A stretch of 64,000 bases of DNA from assembly GCA_024405895.1 (NCBI GenBank), contig JAKSNW010000005.1, positions 1 through 64,000 on the forward strand, in the 5' to 3' direction. Each line of letters opens with the position of its first letter. Positions within the stretch are counted from its first letter, which is position 1. The stretch is from Paludibacteraceae bacterium (GTDB lineage: Bacteria; Bacteroidota; Bacteroidia; Bacteroidales; Paludibacteraceae). Below are positions 1 through 7,700 of this stretch, piece by piece. A program made the position numbers and the translations under genes. The notes beneath the pieces were generated by a model, which saw nothing but the letters and a program-made list of their open reading frames with translations, was not told the DNA's origin and did not search any database.

Positions 1-170
1 AGTCGTGCACGAACTTTGTGCGAGGTAGCACAAACCCATGTAAGTCGTGCACGGATTTTGTGCGAGGTGACAAAAAATGCATGTCAGTCGTGCACGGACT
101 TTGTGCGAGATAGCACAAAACCCATGTAAGTCGTGCACGGACTTTGTGCGAGGTGACATAAAACGCAAAC
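1..170. repeat. Tandem array of 42-43 bp hairpin units, left copy
   Basis: Four units begin at 1, 43, 86 and 129 with the sequence AGTCGTGCAC and run off the left edge. Most units contain TTTGTGC-N6-GCACAAA, a 7-bp inverted repeat, or a version with a changed loop. The same family recurs inverted at 29440-29990, again directly upstream of a paralogous lipoprotein unit. No open frame is kept because the period alternates between 42 and 43. Confidence 0.9.
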
Positions 171-315
171 CGAACCGCCCCGAACTTACTGCAAGTTGCA
201 GCGAGAGTATTCCTCAACCAAAAGCCCGAACAGCATAATTAACGGCAGTCCATCACAGCGGTTGAAACAGTTCGTCCCGATTGCAGGACAGACAATCGAA
301 GCGGAATCAGTCTGG

Positions 316-460
316 TTTCATCTTGCAAGCATTACACTGTGGGAAGTCCGAGGTGCGGCTATGGTTTGCTTAAAGACTGTAAGCAAACAAGCAAACTTCA
401 TTGTATCAGCGATTTTGTCAAAGAAACGTTTGGTAGTTTAGTTTTGTTGCACTATCTTTG
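316..460 (+). promoter_or_regulatory. Conserved promoter module, copy A
   Basis: This is the first of ten copies of a conserved block (316-433) followed by its promoter. It contains GTTTGCTT (364-371) and AAGCAAAC (381-388), an 8-bp inverted repeat with a 9-base loop. The -33 box TTTG lies at 429-432 and the -7 box TATCTTTG at 453-460, 20 bp apart. It drives the lipoprotein gene at 496. The upstream bases 186-315 are shared only with copy B. Confidence 0.85.
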
Positions 461-495
461 CATTCGCAAATAACAACTATATCAAAATAACAGTC

Positions 496-1806
496 ATGAA
501 GAAGAAACCTATCTCAACATTACTTTTGTTGTGCGCAACCCTACTGTGCGTTTCCTGCAAAGTTCATGAGCCGTTAGCCAAAGATGCGACGTTTTATCAA
601 TGGAGATGGAATCAAATACATGTAGATCCTGAAAACTATCGTCAAACATATTCTGGAGCAAACTTTATTATAACGGGCGAATCAGTTCTGCGAGATACAG
701 TTGTCACAGATATAGAACGGTTTTTTAGGGAATCAGAGACTCTAGGAGAATTAGAATGTGTCACAAAACTGACACAGAAGGAGATACGTGATGTTTATAT
801 GAAAGATGGTCATACATATATCACAGGACAGATGGCAACATATTTTAGTGATTACGATAATGCTGATTGGGATGGAAATGTATATCATAATGTATCAACA
901 ACAGAAGAGGCATTTCCGTTTCTTGAAATCGATGGTGTCATCAAGGACATCACGCCCAAAGACTCACGCGTAAAAAGTCCTAACAATTGTTGCGGTGTTC
1001 ACTTTACGTCTGATGGCAAAAAACTATATACCATTATCCGTGGTGATAGCGAAATAAAAGAACTGCCTCAAGGTAATTTTGAATATGCAGACTACTATGT
1101 ATCAGAAGATGGAGGCGAGCCCTATTACATCGGTTCTTTTGAGCGTTTTGCAGTCGGAGAAATCGCCAAAGTCGGCAATGAATGGTATGTGTGTGGAAGG
1201 TGGTCTTCAAGTGCATGCTACCAATCAAGCACCGAAGTAAAGACATTCATTGCCCCATTAGAGAGGGGCGGCATGCTCAATGGAGTTGTCGATTATCATG
1301 GAGAGCCACTGATGGTAGGTAGCATGCAAGGAAGCGCAATTACATTCTACCGCGATTCAATTTCCGTTCTTCCCGGACAAGAGATTTATTTGACTGACGG
1401 CGAAGCTGTGTTTGCCAAAATAATCAAAGGTGACTTATATATTGGTGGCAGACTTGGATCACGGCCTGCCATTTGGAAAAACAACGAGCTTCTTGTTCTG
1501 ATAAAAGAACTGCCAAAAGGATTCAACGATTTGTTCTTTACAGATATAGAAGTTGTTGGCGACATGATATATGTTGTTGGAGAAGGATACTATAAAGAAA
1601 ACGACACCTACCACTCTGCATTCTTCAAACTCAAAGACATGGGCGACCTTATCCAAGAATATGATGAATACGAAGACTTGATTACTTCCGTAGAGGTGAT
1701 GAAATGGATAGGTAATACCACCTGGCAAAACGTAACATGGGAAACAACGCAAGGTGTGTTTGCAGGATGGCGAATCAACAAGCCTCGAGTCCTATTGAAA
1801 TACTAA
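496..1806 (+). CDS. Surface lipoprotein, KVHEPLAKDATFYQW family (paralog A)
   Basis: The product is 436 residues and its function is unknown. It has a short basic N-terminus, a hydrophobic stretch and a lipobox ending at Cys21 (CVSC), so export and lipidation are expected. After the Cys comes a conserved segment, KVHEPLAKDATFYQW, then a divergent region at about 40-135 and a conserved remainder with repeated GG-x-PAIWKNNE-type motifs, which suggests a beta-propeller or similar repeat fold (inference). Close paralogs lie at 9466 and, inverted, at 27788-29101; more distant ones at 12709, 14318 and 57171. The base composition is visibly richer in A/T than in the core genes. It is a single-gene unit between promoter module A and a terminator. 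Confidence 0.85.
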   Translation: MKKKPISTLLLLCATLLCVSCKVHEPLAKDATFYQWRWNQIHVDPENYRQTYSGANFIITGESVLRDTVVTDIERFFRESETLGELECVTKLTQKEIRDVYMKDGHTYITGQMATYFSDYDNADWDGNVYHNVSTTEEAFPFLEIDGVIKDITPKDSRVKSPNNCCGVHFTSDGKKLYTIIRGDSEIKELPQGNFEYADYYVSEDGGEPYYIGSFERFAVGEIAKVGNEWYVCGRWSSSACYQSSTEVKTFIAPLERGGMLNGVVDYHGEPLMVGSMQGSAITFYRDSISVLPGQEIYLTDGEAVFAKIIKGDLYIGGRLGSRPAIWKNNELLVLIKELPKGFNDLFFTDIEVVGDMIYVVGEGYYKENDTYHSAFFKLKDMGDLIQEYDEYEDLITSVEVMKWIGNTTWQNVTWETTQGVFAGWRINKPRVLLKY

Positions 1807-1825
1807 ACAGACATTCTACACCCCT

Positions 1826-1857
1826 CAGCCTCGCTCATACAGCGGGGCTGTTTGTTT
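1826..1857 (+). terminator. Cassette-type terminator after paralog A
   Basis: A 10-bp stem, CAGCCTCGCT (1826-1835) with AGCGGGGCTG (1841-1850), has one G-U pair, a 5-base loop and a following T-rich tail. Nearly the same hairpin ends eight other units in the window. Confidence 0.9.
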
Positions 1858-1865
1858 AGGTAAAA

Positions 1866-2046
1866 GTGAAGAGTGAAAAGTGAAAAGTGAAAAGTTGAGT
1901 TATCGTTAACGTTATCGTTATCGTTGTCGTTGAAAAAAACTATTCACTATTAACCTTAACCTTAACGAAAACTTCTGGTCCCATCGCCTCATCGCCTCAT
2001 CGCCCTATCGCCCAAAGTTAACGTTCCCGTTCCCGTTCCCGTTAAA
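1866..2046. repeat. Simple-sequence repeats (GTGAAAA, CGTTNN, CATCGCC types)
   Basis: Three short tandem repeats follow one another: GTGAAAA heptamers near 1867-1892, CGTTAT/CGTTAA hexamers near 1908-1935 with CGTTCC near 2020-2046, and CATCGCC-type units near 1982-2012. There is no gene here. Related CGTTNN hexamers occur at 7577-7600, inside the coding region at 7790-7872, and at 15665-15700. Confidence 0.8.
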
Positions 2047-2085
2047 ATTTGCGGTGCAGAAAGAACGAAATCCAAAGAATAATGT

Positions 2086-2339
2086 TACCTTTGCGCCAAG
2101 AAAAATAAGTGTAGCGTGCGCCACGAAGGTATTTCCGCCTCGCAACTCTGAGTTTCAACATCGCAGCCAGTTGTGCTCCCATCAGGAAGCCACTGTACAA
2201 AAGGATATTAGAAACTCCCTGACGCAAAAAGCCGCCACCATTTCGCAGACGGCAATCGGCTGGCAGCATTGGGAAAAGGCAAAAACGGCGAGAGCTACAC
2301 CAAAGAAAAACGCAACAAACAAAACAAAATATCTAAAAT
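2086..2339 (+). promoter_or_regulatory. Putative -7 box and long leader of the MFS gene
   Basis: TACCTTTG at 2086-2093 fits the Bacteroidetes -7 box; I see no convincing -33 box at 20 bp. Transcription from here would leave about 240 bases of untranslated leader before the start at 2340. I recognised no riboswitch in it, and the open frames through it do not look coding. Confidence 0.4.
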
Positions 2340-3950
2340 ATGGTAGAAAAAACAACACTTAGAGACAGCGCGGCTATCCGTTGGATTGCGCTGTTGTTAT
2401 TGGCTTTGGCCATGTTCTGCTCCTACATCTTTGTGGACATTCTCTCACCTATCAAAGACCTCATGCAGTCTGAACGCGGTTGGGACTCATTGGCTTTCGG
2501 CACCATGCAAGGTGCTGAGACCTTCCTCAACGTGTTCGTCTTCTTCCTCATCTTCGCCGGCATCATCCTCGATAAGATGGGCGTACGCTTCACAGCCGTG
2601 CTCTCTGGCGGTGTGATGCTCGTTGGTGCTCTCATCGAATACTACGCTGTGAGCGAAGCATTCATGGGCAGCAGCCTCGAGGCCTGGTTCAATGCTCACC
2701 TCAACTACATCCCTGGTTTCGACGAACTCGGTGTCTCTCCTTTCTATGAGGGCATGCCTGCCTCTGCCAAACTGGCAGCCATCGGCTTCATGTTCTTCGG
2801 CTGTGGCACAGAGATGGCCGGCATCACCGTATCTCGTGGTATCGTAAAATGGTTCAAGGGTCGCGACACCGCACTCGCCATGGGCTCTGAGATGGCATTG
2901 GCTCGTCTCGGCGTTGCCACCTGTATGATCTTCTCACCTTACTTCGCTAAACTCGGCGGCACAATCGACGTGACCCGTTCCGTTGCCTTCGGCGTGGTAT
3001 TGCTCTGCATCGCTCTCATGATGTTCGTGGTTTACTTCTTCATGGATAAGAAACTCGACTCACAGACCGGCGAGGCTGAAGAGAAAGACGATCCATTCAA
3101 AATCTCCGATATCGGCAAGATTCTCTCAAGCCTCGGCTTCTGGCTCGTTGCCCTCCTCTGCGTGCTCTACTACTCTGCTATCTTCCCATTCCAGAAATAT
3201 GCTGTCAACATGCTCCAATGCAACCTCACACTCACTGAGGCTACCGACGGCTTCTGGGCTTCAAGCAGCGTAACCATCATCCAATACATCATCATGCTCC
3301 TTGTGGCTGTATGCTCATTCGCCAGCAACTTCTCAAAGAACAAAGGCGCCAAGGTTGGCTTGATGCTCTTGGCTGTTGTTGCCCTCGTGGTTTACTGCTA
3401 CATGGGCTACATGCGCGGCACTGCAGAGACCATCTTCGCTGTATTCCCACTCTTGGCTGTGGCCATCACCCCAATCCTCGGCAGCTATGTCGACCACAAA
3501 GGTAAAGCCGCTTCCATGTTGATGATCGGCTCATTGCTCCTCATCCTCTGCCACCTCACCTTCGCCTTCGTATTGCCAATGTTCAAAGGCTCAGCCATCG
3601 GCGGTGTTGTCGTAGCCTACGTCACCATCCTCGTGTTGGGTGCTTCCTTCTCTTTGGTGCCTGCTGCTTTGTGGCCATCTGTTCCAAAGCTCGTGGACGA
3701 GAAGATCATCGGTTCTGCCTACGCCCTCATCTTCTGGATTCAGAACATCGGCCTCTGGCTCTTCCCATTGCTCATCGGCAAGGTATTGACCAACACCAAC
3801 CCTGGCGTTGAAGACCCTATCGCCTTCAACTACACATGGCCTCTCGTCATGCTCGCATGCCTCGGTATCGCAGCATTTGCCATCGGCCTCATCCTCAAGA
3901 TCGTCGACAAGAAACGCAACCTCGGTCTTGAAGAGCCTAACATCAAATAA
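2340..3950 (+). CDS. MFS transporter, about 12 membrane segments
   Basis: A 536-residue inner-membrane protein of the major facilitator superfamily. Hydrophobic helices start at about residue 13 and recur through the protein, with an aspartate/lysine-rich cytoplasmic loop near the middle (around EEKDDPFKISD) and a final helix before a basic tail. The length and the LDKMG-type loop after helix 2 fit the family. The substrate cannot be read from sequence. The gene has its own leader, ends in a terminator and is compositionally core-like (GC-rich third positions) compared with the adjoining lipoprotein gene. Confidence 0.85.
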   Translation: MVEKTTLRDSAAIRWIALLLLALAMFCSYIFVDILSPIKDLMQSERGWDSLAFGTMQGAETFLNVFVFFLIFAGIILDKMGVRFTAVLSGGVMLVGALIEYYAVSEAFMGSSLEAWFNAHLNYIPGFDELGVSPFYEGMPASAKLAAIGFMFFGCGTEMAGITVSRGIVKWFKGRDTALAMGSEMALARLGVATCMIFSPYFAKLGGTIDVTRSVAFGVVLLCIALMMFVVYFFMDKKLDSQTGEAEEKDDPFKISDIGKILSSLGFWLVALLCVLYYSAIFPFQKYAVNMLQCNLTLTEATDGFWASSSVTIIQYIIMLLVAVCSFASNFSKNKGAKVGLMLLAVVALVVYCYMGYMRGTAETIFAVFPLLAVAITPILGSYVDHKGKAASMLMIGSLLLILCHLTFAFVLPMFKGSAIGGVVVAYVTILVLGASFSLVPAALWPSVPKLVDEKIIGSAYALIFWIQNIGLWLFPLLIGKVLTNTNPGVEDPIAFNYTWPLVMLACLGIAAFAIGLILKIVDKKRNLGLEEPNIK

Positions 3951-3978
3951 CACGGTCGCACAGACCATCTAAACCATA

Positions 3979-4005
3979 GGGAAGTTGGCACACTGCCGAC
4001 TTCCC
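3979..4005 (+). terminator. Terminator after the MFS gene
   Basis: GGGAAGTTGGC pairs with GCCGACTTCCC across a 5-base loop, and TTTTC follows. It lies between the MFS gene and the methyltransferase. Confidence 0.75.
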
Positions 4006-4019
4006 TTTTCTAAACATCT

Positions 4020-4733
4020 ATGGCAACACTCTATCTCATCCCTACCGTTCTGAGCGATGCTCCCCTCTCGTCGGTGCTCCCAGAGGGCAACAGCGACATC
4101 GTTCGCCGTCTCCGCTTCTTCATCGTGGAGAACATACGCACGGCACGCCGTTTCCTCAAACAGGTGGACCGCTCCATCGACATCGACACGCTCACCTTCT
4201 TCGAACTCAACCAGCACACCGACCCCACCGTCGTAGAGACCTTTCTCAACCCTCTGCTTCAGCAAGGCGAAGACATGGGCATCATCTCCGAAGCAGGCTG
4301 TCCTGCCGTTGCCGACCCCGGAGCCGACGTCGTAGCCATTGCCCAACGCAAGGGAGTCAAGGTGATGCCGTTGGTAGGTCCGTCAAGCATCCTCCTCAGC
4401 GTGATGGGCAGCGGCTTCAATGGTCAGAGTTTTGCCTTCAACGGCTACCTCCCCATCGAGAAAGGAGAACGGCAGAAACGTCTCCGCACCCTTGAGCGTC
4501 GCGCCTACTCCGAAGACCAGACACAGATCTTCATCGAGACCCCATACCGCAACCTCCAGCTCTTTCAGGAGATGTGTGCCACCCTCCAGCCCAACACACG
4601 GCTCTGCATAGCCTGCAACCTCACAGCCGAGACACAGAGCATCGTCACACGCTCCATCTCCTCGTGGCAACACCACACCCCCGAAGAGATTCACAAAGTG
4701 CCCACCATCTTCCTCATCTACAAGGCTGGATAG
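4020..4733 (+). CDS. SAM-dependent methyltransferase, RsmI/tetrapyrrole methylase family
   Basis: A 237-residue cytoplasmic protein of the tetrapyrrole (corrin/porphyrin) methylase superfamily. The strand-loop GIISEAGCPAVADPG near residues 89-103 corresponds to the RsmI motif around LISDAGTP...DPG, and PLVGPSSI near 122-129 to the next conserved strand. RsmI methylates the 2'-O of C1402 in 16S rRNA. This protein is shorter than RsmI (usually about 280), and Bacteroidetes carry such a short paralog besides rsmI, so a specific substrate is not claimed. It starts 15 bases after the MFS terminator hairpin and has its own terminator at 4780. Confidence 0.8.
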   Translation: MATLYLIPTVLSDAPLSSVLPEGNSDIVRRLRFFIVENIRTARRFLKQVDRSIDIDTLTFFELNQHTDPTVVETFLNPLLQQGEDMGIISEAGCPAVADPGADVVAIAQRKGVKVMPLVGPSSILLSVMGSGFNGQSFAFNGYLPIEKGERQKRLRTLERRAYSEDQTQIFIETPYRNLQLFQEMCATLQPNTRLCIACNLTAETQSIVTRSISSWQHHTPEEIHKVPTIFLIYKAG

Positions 4734-4779
4734 GTGCTGCCGTTGACACAAAGATGTTGATAGTTCAACAAACACAAGC

Positions 4780-4809
4780 AAAGGCGTATGCTCTCGGGCA
4801 TACGCCTTT
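4780..4809 (+). terminator. Terminator after the methyltransferase
   Basis: A perfect 11-bp stem, AAAGGCGTATG with CATACGCCTTT, has an 8-base loop. The identical 30-base hairpin is found again at 7514-7543, after an unrelated lipoprotein gene. Confidence 0.85.
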
Positions 4810-4852
4810 CTTGCTGTCAAGATGGATTATCAACAAACCGCCTTGGCAGACG

Positions 4853-5593
4853 TTATATCAAATGATTGTTCTCGGCGAGAACTATTGCCTCGTTAATGGT
4901 TCTTACTTGCAGTTTCTTGAAGATATGAGTACGGTGAGTCTTTACCGTATTGATGGTTATGTAAAGACTTTTGGCGATTTCCCCATTGGTCATACCCATC
5001 TTCACACGATGAAGCACCGCCTTTTCTGTTGGGGTTAGTGTCGTGGCAATTATCTGGTTCACGAACTGCTTGGTATCAAAATCATAGCGAAACCGTTTTC
5101 CTGACGATGTTGTGATGGTACTTTCAATCTCCTTCTTATTTGAACTGCAGATAGCGAACATCCCCACTTTGGTTATTCCATCCTCCCTCATTACCAACGG
5201 AGTAAATCTCTGCGTGATGAAAAGTTCGTGGTTGCGAATCGATATGGGATAGTCTATGGTACAAACATGACTTTTATATTCGTCCAACGGAATGTCTATG
5301 TCAGCCAAAAGACTATGCTCACGAATATCCAGCAGATGATTCAACGTCTCTTCTGAGATTAATGACCAATAAGGATTGGCACACTCTCTTTTTATGTCGT
5401 CCAGAGTCGTCTCATCCAAATAAATCAGTTTATCCGACTGGTAAATAAGCTTATGTTCGTCAAAATCAATAGCGAATACACTCATGCCACTGATACGCAC
5501 GAAAGCATCTGCCAAAACGCTTATAGCATTGACATCAGCAGCGACAACGCTCTTTGTTGTTGCATGATTGAAAAAAAGTTGATCAACATTCAT
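4853..5593 (-). CDS. LuxR-type helix-turn-helix transcriptional regulator
   Basis: The product has 246 residues. The C-terminal ~60 residues form a GerE/LuxR DNA-binding domain: LTPTEKAVLHRVKMGMTNGEIA, then SLYITINTVKTHRTHIFKKL, the classic recognition-helix pattern. The N-terminal ~180 residues form a sensor-like domain (VFAIDFDEHKLIYQSDKL), possibly PAS-like; its ligand is unknown. It is transcribed divergently from the lipoprotein gene at 5872, and three copies of an 18-bp palindrome lie in the 278-base gap. A role in controlling that pair of lipoproteins and itself is therefore likely but inferred. Confidence 0.85.
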   Translation of the reverse strand: MNVDQLFFNHATTKSVVAADVNAISVLADAFVRISGMSVFAIDFDEHKLIYQSDKLIYLDETTLDDIKRECANPYWSLISEETLNHLLDIREHSLLADIDIPLDEYKSHVCTIDYPISIRNHELFITQRFTPLVMREDGITKVGMFAICSSNKKEIESTITTSSGKRFRYDFDTKQFVNQIIATTLTPTEKAVLHRVKMGMTNGEIAKSLYITINTVKTHRTHIFKKLQVRTINEAIVLAENNHLI

Positions 5594-5680
5594 GACCGAC
5601 TAGTAATTTTTCACAAAGGTAGCATATCTTCTTGAAACAAGGCATATATTTTATTGAAAATTCTTCATTGAACCGCCAAT

Positions 5681-5771
5681 ATCATACTATAGTATGATAG
5701 AGCCTACTTATAGGGTCATACTAAAGTATGATATTTTGGGTAAAAGCCTTAAAATCATACTTTAGTATGAT
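5681..5771. promoter_or_regulatory. Three-copy palindromic operator
   Basis: Three copies of ATCATACT-WW-AGTATGAT lie at 5681-5698 (perfect), 5715-5732 (first base differs) and 5754-5771 (perfect). Their centres are 34 and 39 bp apart, and the last one ends 10 bp before the -33 box of the rightward promoter. The site size and dyad suit a dimeric LuxR-type protein, such as the one encoded next door. Confidence 0.8.
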
Positions 5772-5780
5772 GGCATTGTG

Positions 5781-5811
5781 TTGTGAGAATAGATTTTTTG
5801 TTGTACTTTTG
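5781..5811 (+). promoter_or_regulatory. Promoter of the 5872 lipoprotein gene
   Basis: TTG at 5781-5783 and TACTTTTG at 5804-5811 are about 20 bp apart and match the Bacteroidetes housekeeping promoter. The expected start site is near 5818, giving a leader of about 54 bases. Confidence 0.6.
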
Positions 5812-5871
5812 CCACGAGAATAATTGTCGACAAATTCTCTTAACATAGTAAACAAATAAATCAAATCACAC

Positions 5872-6993
5872 ATGAAAGAAAAAAAATTTTTTATTTGGTT
5901 TGTGTTGGGGATTGCCCTTGTCGTAATCTCATGCAAAAAGGACAATACAAACGCCCCACAAATCAATGAAGAGGCAGGGATACAACTAAGGACAACGGAA
6001 AACATCGGTGGAGTCATCAACTTTTCTTCAATAGAAGAATACATCACCACTCGTCAAGCAGTTGCAGAAATGAACTCTGAAGAAAGAGTTCTATGGCAAG
6101 AGTCCATGAACTTCATCTCTTACGGTGTTAAGCAGGACGCTGCCTATGAAAATCTTGTTGAAACATACTCTTTGGATAATGTCACGTCGGAAGCTAGTTT
6201 GTTTGAAATAGTAAGTCAACATGAGGATGTGCTTACATTAGAACCAACAGAAGAAGACACAGAAGGTATTGACTACTACGTTGGGGTTGTCGGCGAAGAG
6301 AATGAAGACTTTTATCTCATGGACAACACCTACCATATGTTCATCATTGAAAATGATTCTTATCGTTGGTTTGACAACGTTTTGATTTGGGTTCCTAATG
6401 CCTACTTTTCAAATCTCAAGTTAGCAGAATCGCCAGATGCATTCGCAGAGTACTATTTCAATGAAACAGGAGATTCTGTCGGGATGTATATCGCAGAGCG
6501 AGCAAACAATTCTGATATTTTCACGAATGTCACCACTTATCCAACCAGAAAAGTCTACCGTAGTCAAGATATAACTTACGCAGGAAGAAAATATCGATTA
6601 AAGGCTGTTGCTAAAACCCAAATATCTTATAAAAGGAATATTTTACTCCACACTGTAAGCGTAGTTGTTAACACAATGAGCAAAAGACATGGAGTTTGGA
6701 TAAAAGATATTGTAAGAACTGACATCAATTTGATAGATGTCGATTGCAAGCACATCTACCTCCCCCCCCAATCAGAATACACCTATAATACAAGACTATT
6801 AGTAGAAAATATCCGAGATGTAAGACGGAAAGATTATGGCGGCCCATACACTCTATTAATAGCTCCATTCTATCCTGGTAATCCAAATAATCGCAATGGG
6901 TACATGAGACATATTTACTTAAATATTGAAAACGATTTCGGATGCCGAATAGTTAGACACGAAAACTTTGGTGAAAACGATATATTGTACTAA
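5872..6993 (+). CDS. Lipoprotein of unknown function with a C8 tract
   Basis: A 373-residue exported protein with a lipobox ending at Cys21 (VISC), followed by an Asn/Lys-rich spacer. The next ~120 residues are acidic and rich in Glu. The C-terminal half has many Tyr, Arg and Asn and looks like a beta-rich domain. No family was recognised. It is the first gene after the three-palindrome promoter and is followed 17 bases later by another lipoprotein gene, so the two form an operon. An uninterrupted run of eight C at 6762-6769 encodes LPPQ; a slip there would truncate the last ~75 residues. Confidence 0.8.
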   Translation: MKEKKFFIWFVLGIALVVISCKKDNTNAPQINEEAGIQLRTTENIGGVINFSSIEEYITTRQAVAEMNSEERVLWQESMNFISYGVKQDAAYENLVETYSLDNVTSEASLFEIVSQHEDVLTLEPTEEDTEGIDYYVGVVGEENEDFYLMDNTYHMFIIENDSYRWFDNVLIWVPNAYFSNLKLAESPDAFAEYYFNETGDSVGMYIAERANNSDIFTNVTTYPTRKVYRSQDITYAGRKYRLKAVAKTQISYKRNILLHTVSVVVNTMSKRHGVWIKDIVRTDINLIDVDCKHIYLPPQSEYTYNTRLLVENIRDVRRKDYGGPYTLLIAPFYPGNPNNRNGYMRHIYLNIENDFGCRIVRHENFGENDILY

Positions 6994-7010
6994 AAAATAA
7001 ACATATAGTC

Positions 7011-7469
7011 ATGAATAACAAAGTAATTACATTGTTTGCTGTTATTACAGCAATGTTTGTGTTAGTTGGTTGCGACTCGAATTCAATGTCTATTGGTTAT
7101 TGGTATATTCAAAACGCCTTGGATGAGGACATCACCATCACGATGGAGGGACACAACACATCGGGAGATTTATCAAAAGACTCCTTTGTCTTGCATCCTT
7201 ATGACATTCATGGAATTTCGACGAGTGAAGTTTGTCCTAAAGGCGGTGATGCTTATGGTGAAACAATATACGCATTCAAATCACACACAAACAAAGTAAC
7301 GGTCACCTACAAAGGTGTTGATTATGTCGAGACTTCTTCGGAGGGTAAATCTATTATCAATTTGGGGTCGTATGTCTTCTTCCCCGTCAACGACAATACA
7401 GGCGACCAGAAGTTCCTTTTTGTGATTGATGAGGAATATATCAACTCGCTTACTACAGATAAAGAGTAA
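7011..7469 (+). CDS. Small lipoprotein of unknown function
   Basis: A 152-residue protein with a lipobox ending at Cys21 (LVGC). The mature part is acidic with alternating polar and hydrophobic residues, which suggests a small beta-sandwich (inference). No family was recognised. It lies in an operon with the lipoprotein gene 17 bases upstream and therefore probably shares the palindrome-controlled promoter. A strong terminator follows at 7514. Confidence 0.75.
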   Translation: MNNKVITLFAVITAMFVLVGCDSNSMSIGYWYIQNALDEDITITMEGHNTSGDLSKDSFVLHPYDIHGISTSEVCPKGGDAYGETIYAFKSHTNKVTVTYKGVDYVETSSEGKSIINLGSYVFFPVNDNTGDQKFLFVIDEEYINSLTTDKE

Positions 7470-7513
7470 CAGCAACATCGGCATTGACTTCATTCATATT
7501 AGCAATATCCACC

Positions 7514-7543
7514 AAAGGCGTATGCTCTCGGGCATACGCCTTT
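7514..7543 (+). terminator. Terminator after the two-lipoprotein operon
   Basis: An 11-bp perfect stem (AAAGGCGTATG with CATACGCCTTT), base for base identical to 4780-4809. Confidence 0.85.
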
Positions 7544-7611
7544 CTTGTTGTCTGTCCGTAACGCAAGGAAATTCAACGATAACGATAACGTTAACCTTAA
7601 CGAAAACAAAA

Positions 7612-7692
7612 AGTCCCGTGAGCGTTGCTGCCCACGGGACTGGAGAAGTTCGTATGCCGACGGCATGTTACACGCTGCAAGCCGTCGAGCAT
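7612..7692 (-). terminator. Double hairpin after the DUF6261-like gene
   Basis: Reading the minus strand, the stop codon is followed first by an 11-bp stem with one bulge (ATGC-t-CGACGGC with GCCGTCG-GCAT, about 7651-7692). Next comes a perfect 9-bp stem (AGTCCCGTG with CACGGGACT, 7612-7641) with a T-rich tail. The second is a good intrinsic terminator. Confidence 0.7.
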
Positions 7693-7700
7693 CGAACCGG

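Noticed and set aside
364..441. Small peptide MVCLKTVSKQANFIVSA in the promoter modules
   Set aside because: Several copies start with ATGGTTTGCTTAAAG, but single-base differences shift the frame between copies, changes are not biased to third positions, and the stop differs. The stretch lies upstream of the transcription start, so it would not be in the mRNA.
2086..2339. Riboswitch upstream of the MFS gene
   Set aside because: The leader is long, but I could not find the conserved core of any known riboswitch class.
2054..2362. 102-codon open frame in the MFS leader
   Set aside because: Lys/Thr-rich composition without pattern, overlaps the MFS start, and uses no ATG with a good context.
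5681..5771. Transcription terminators at the three palindromes
   Set aside because: The stems are A/T-rich and lie between two divergent starts, and no gene ends here, so operators are the better reading.
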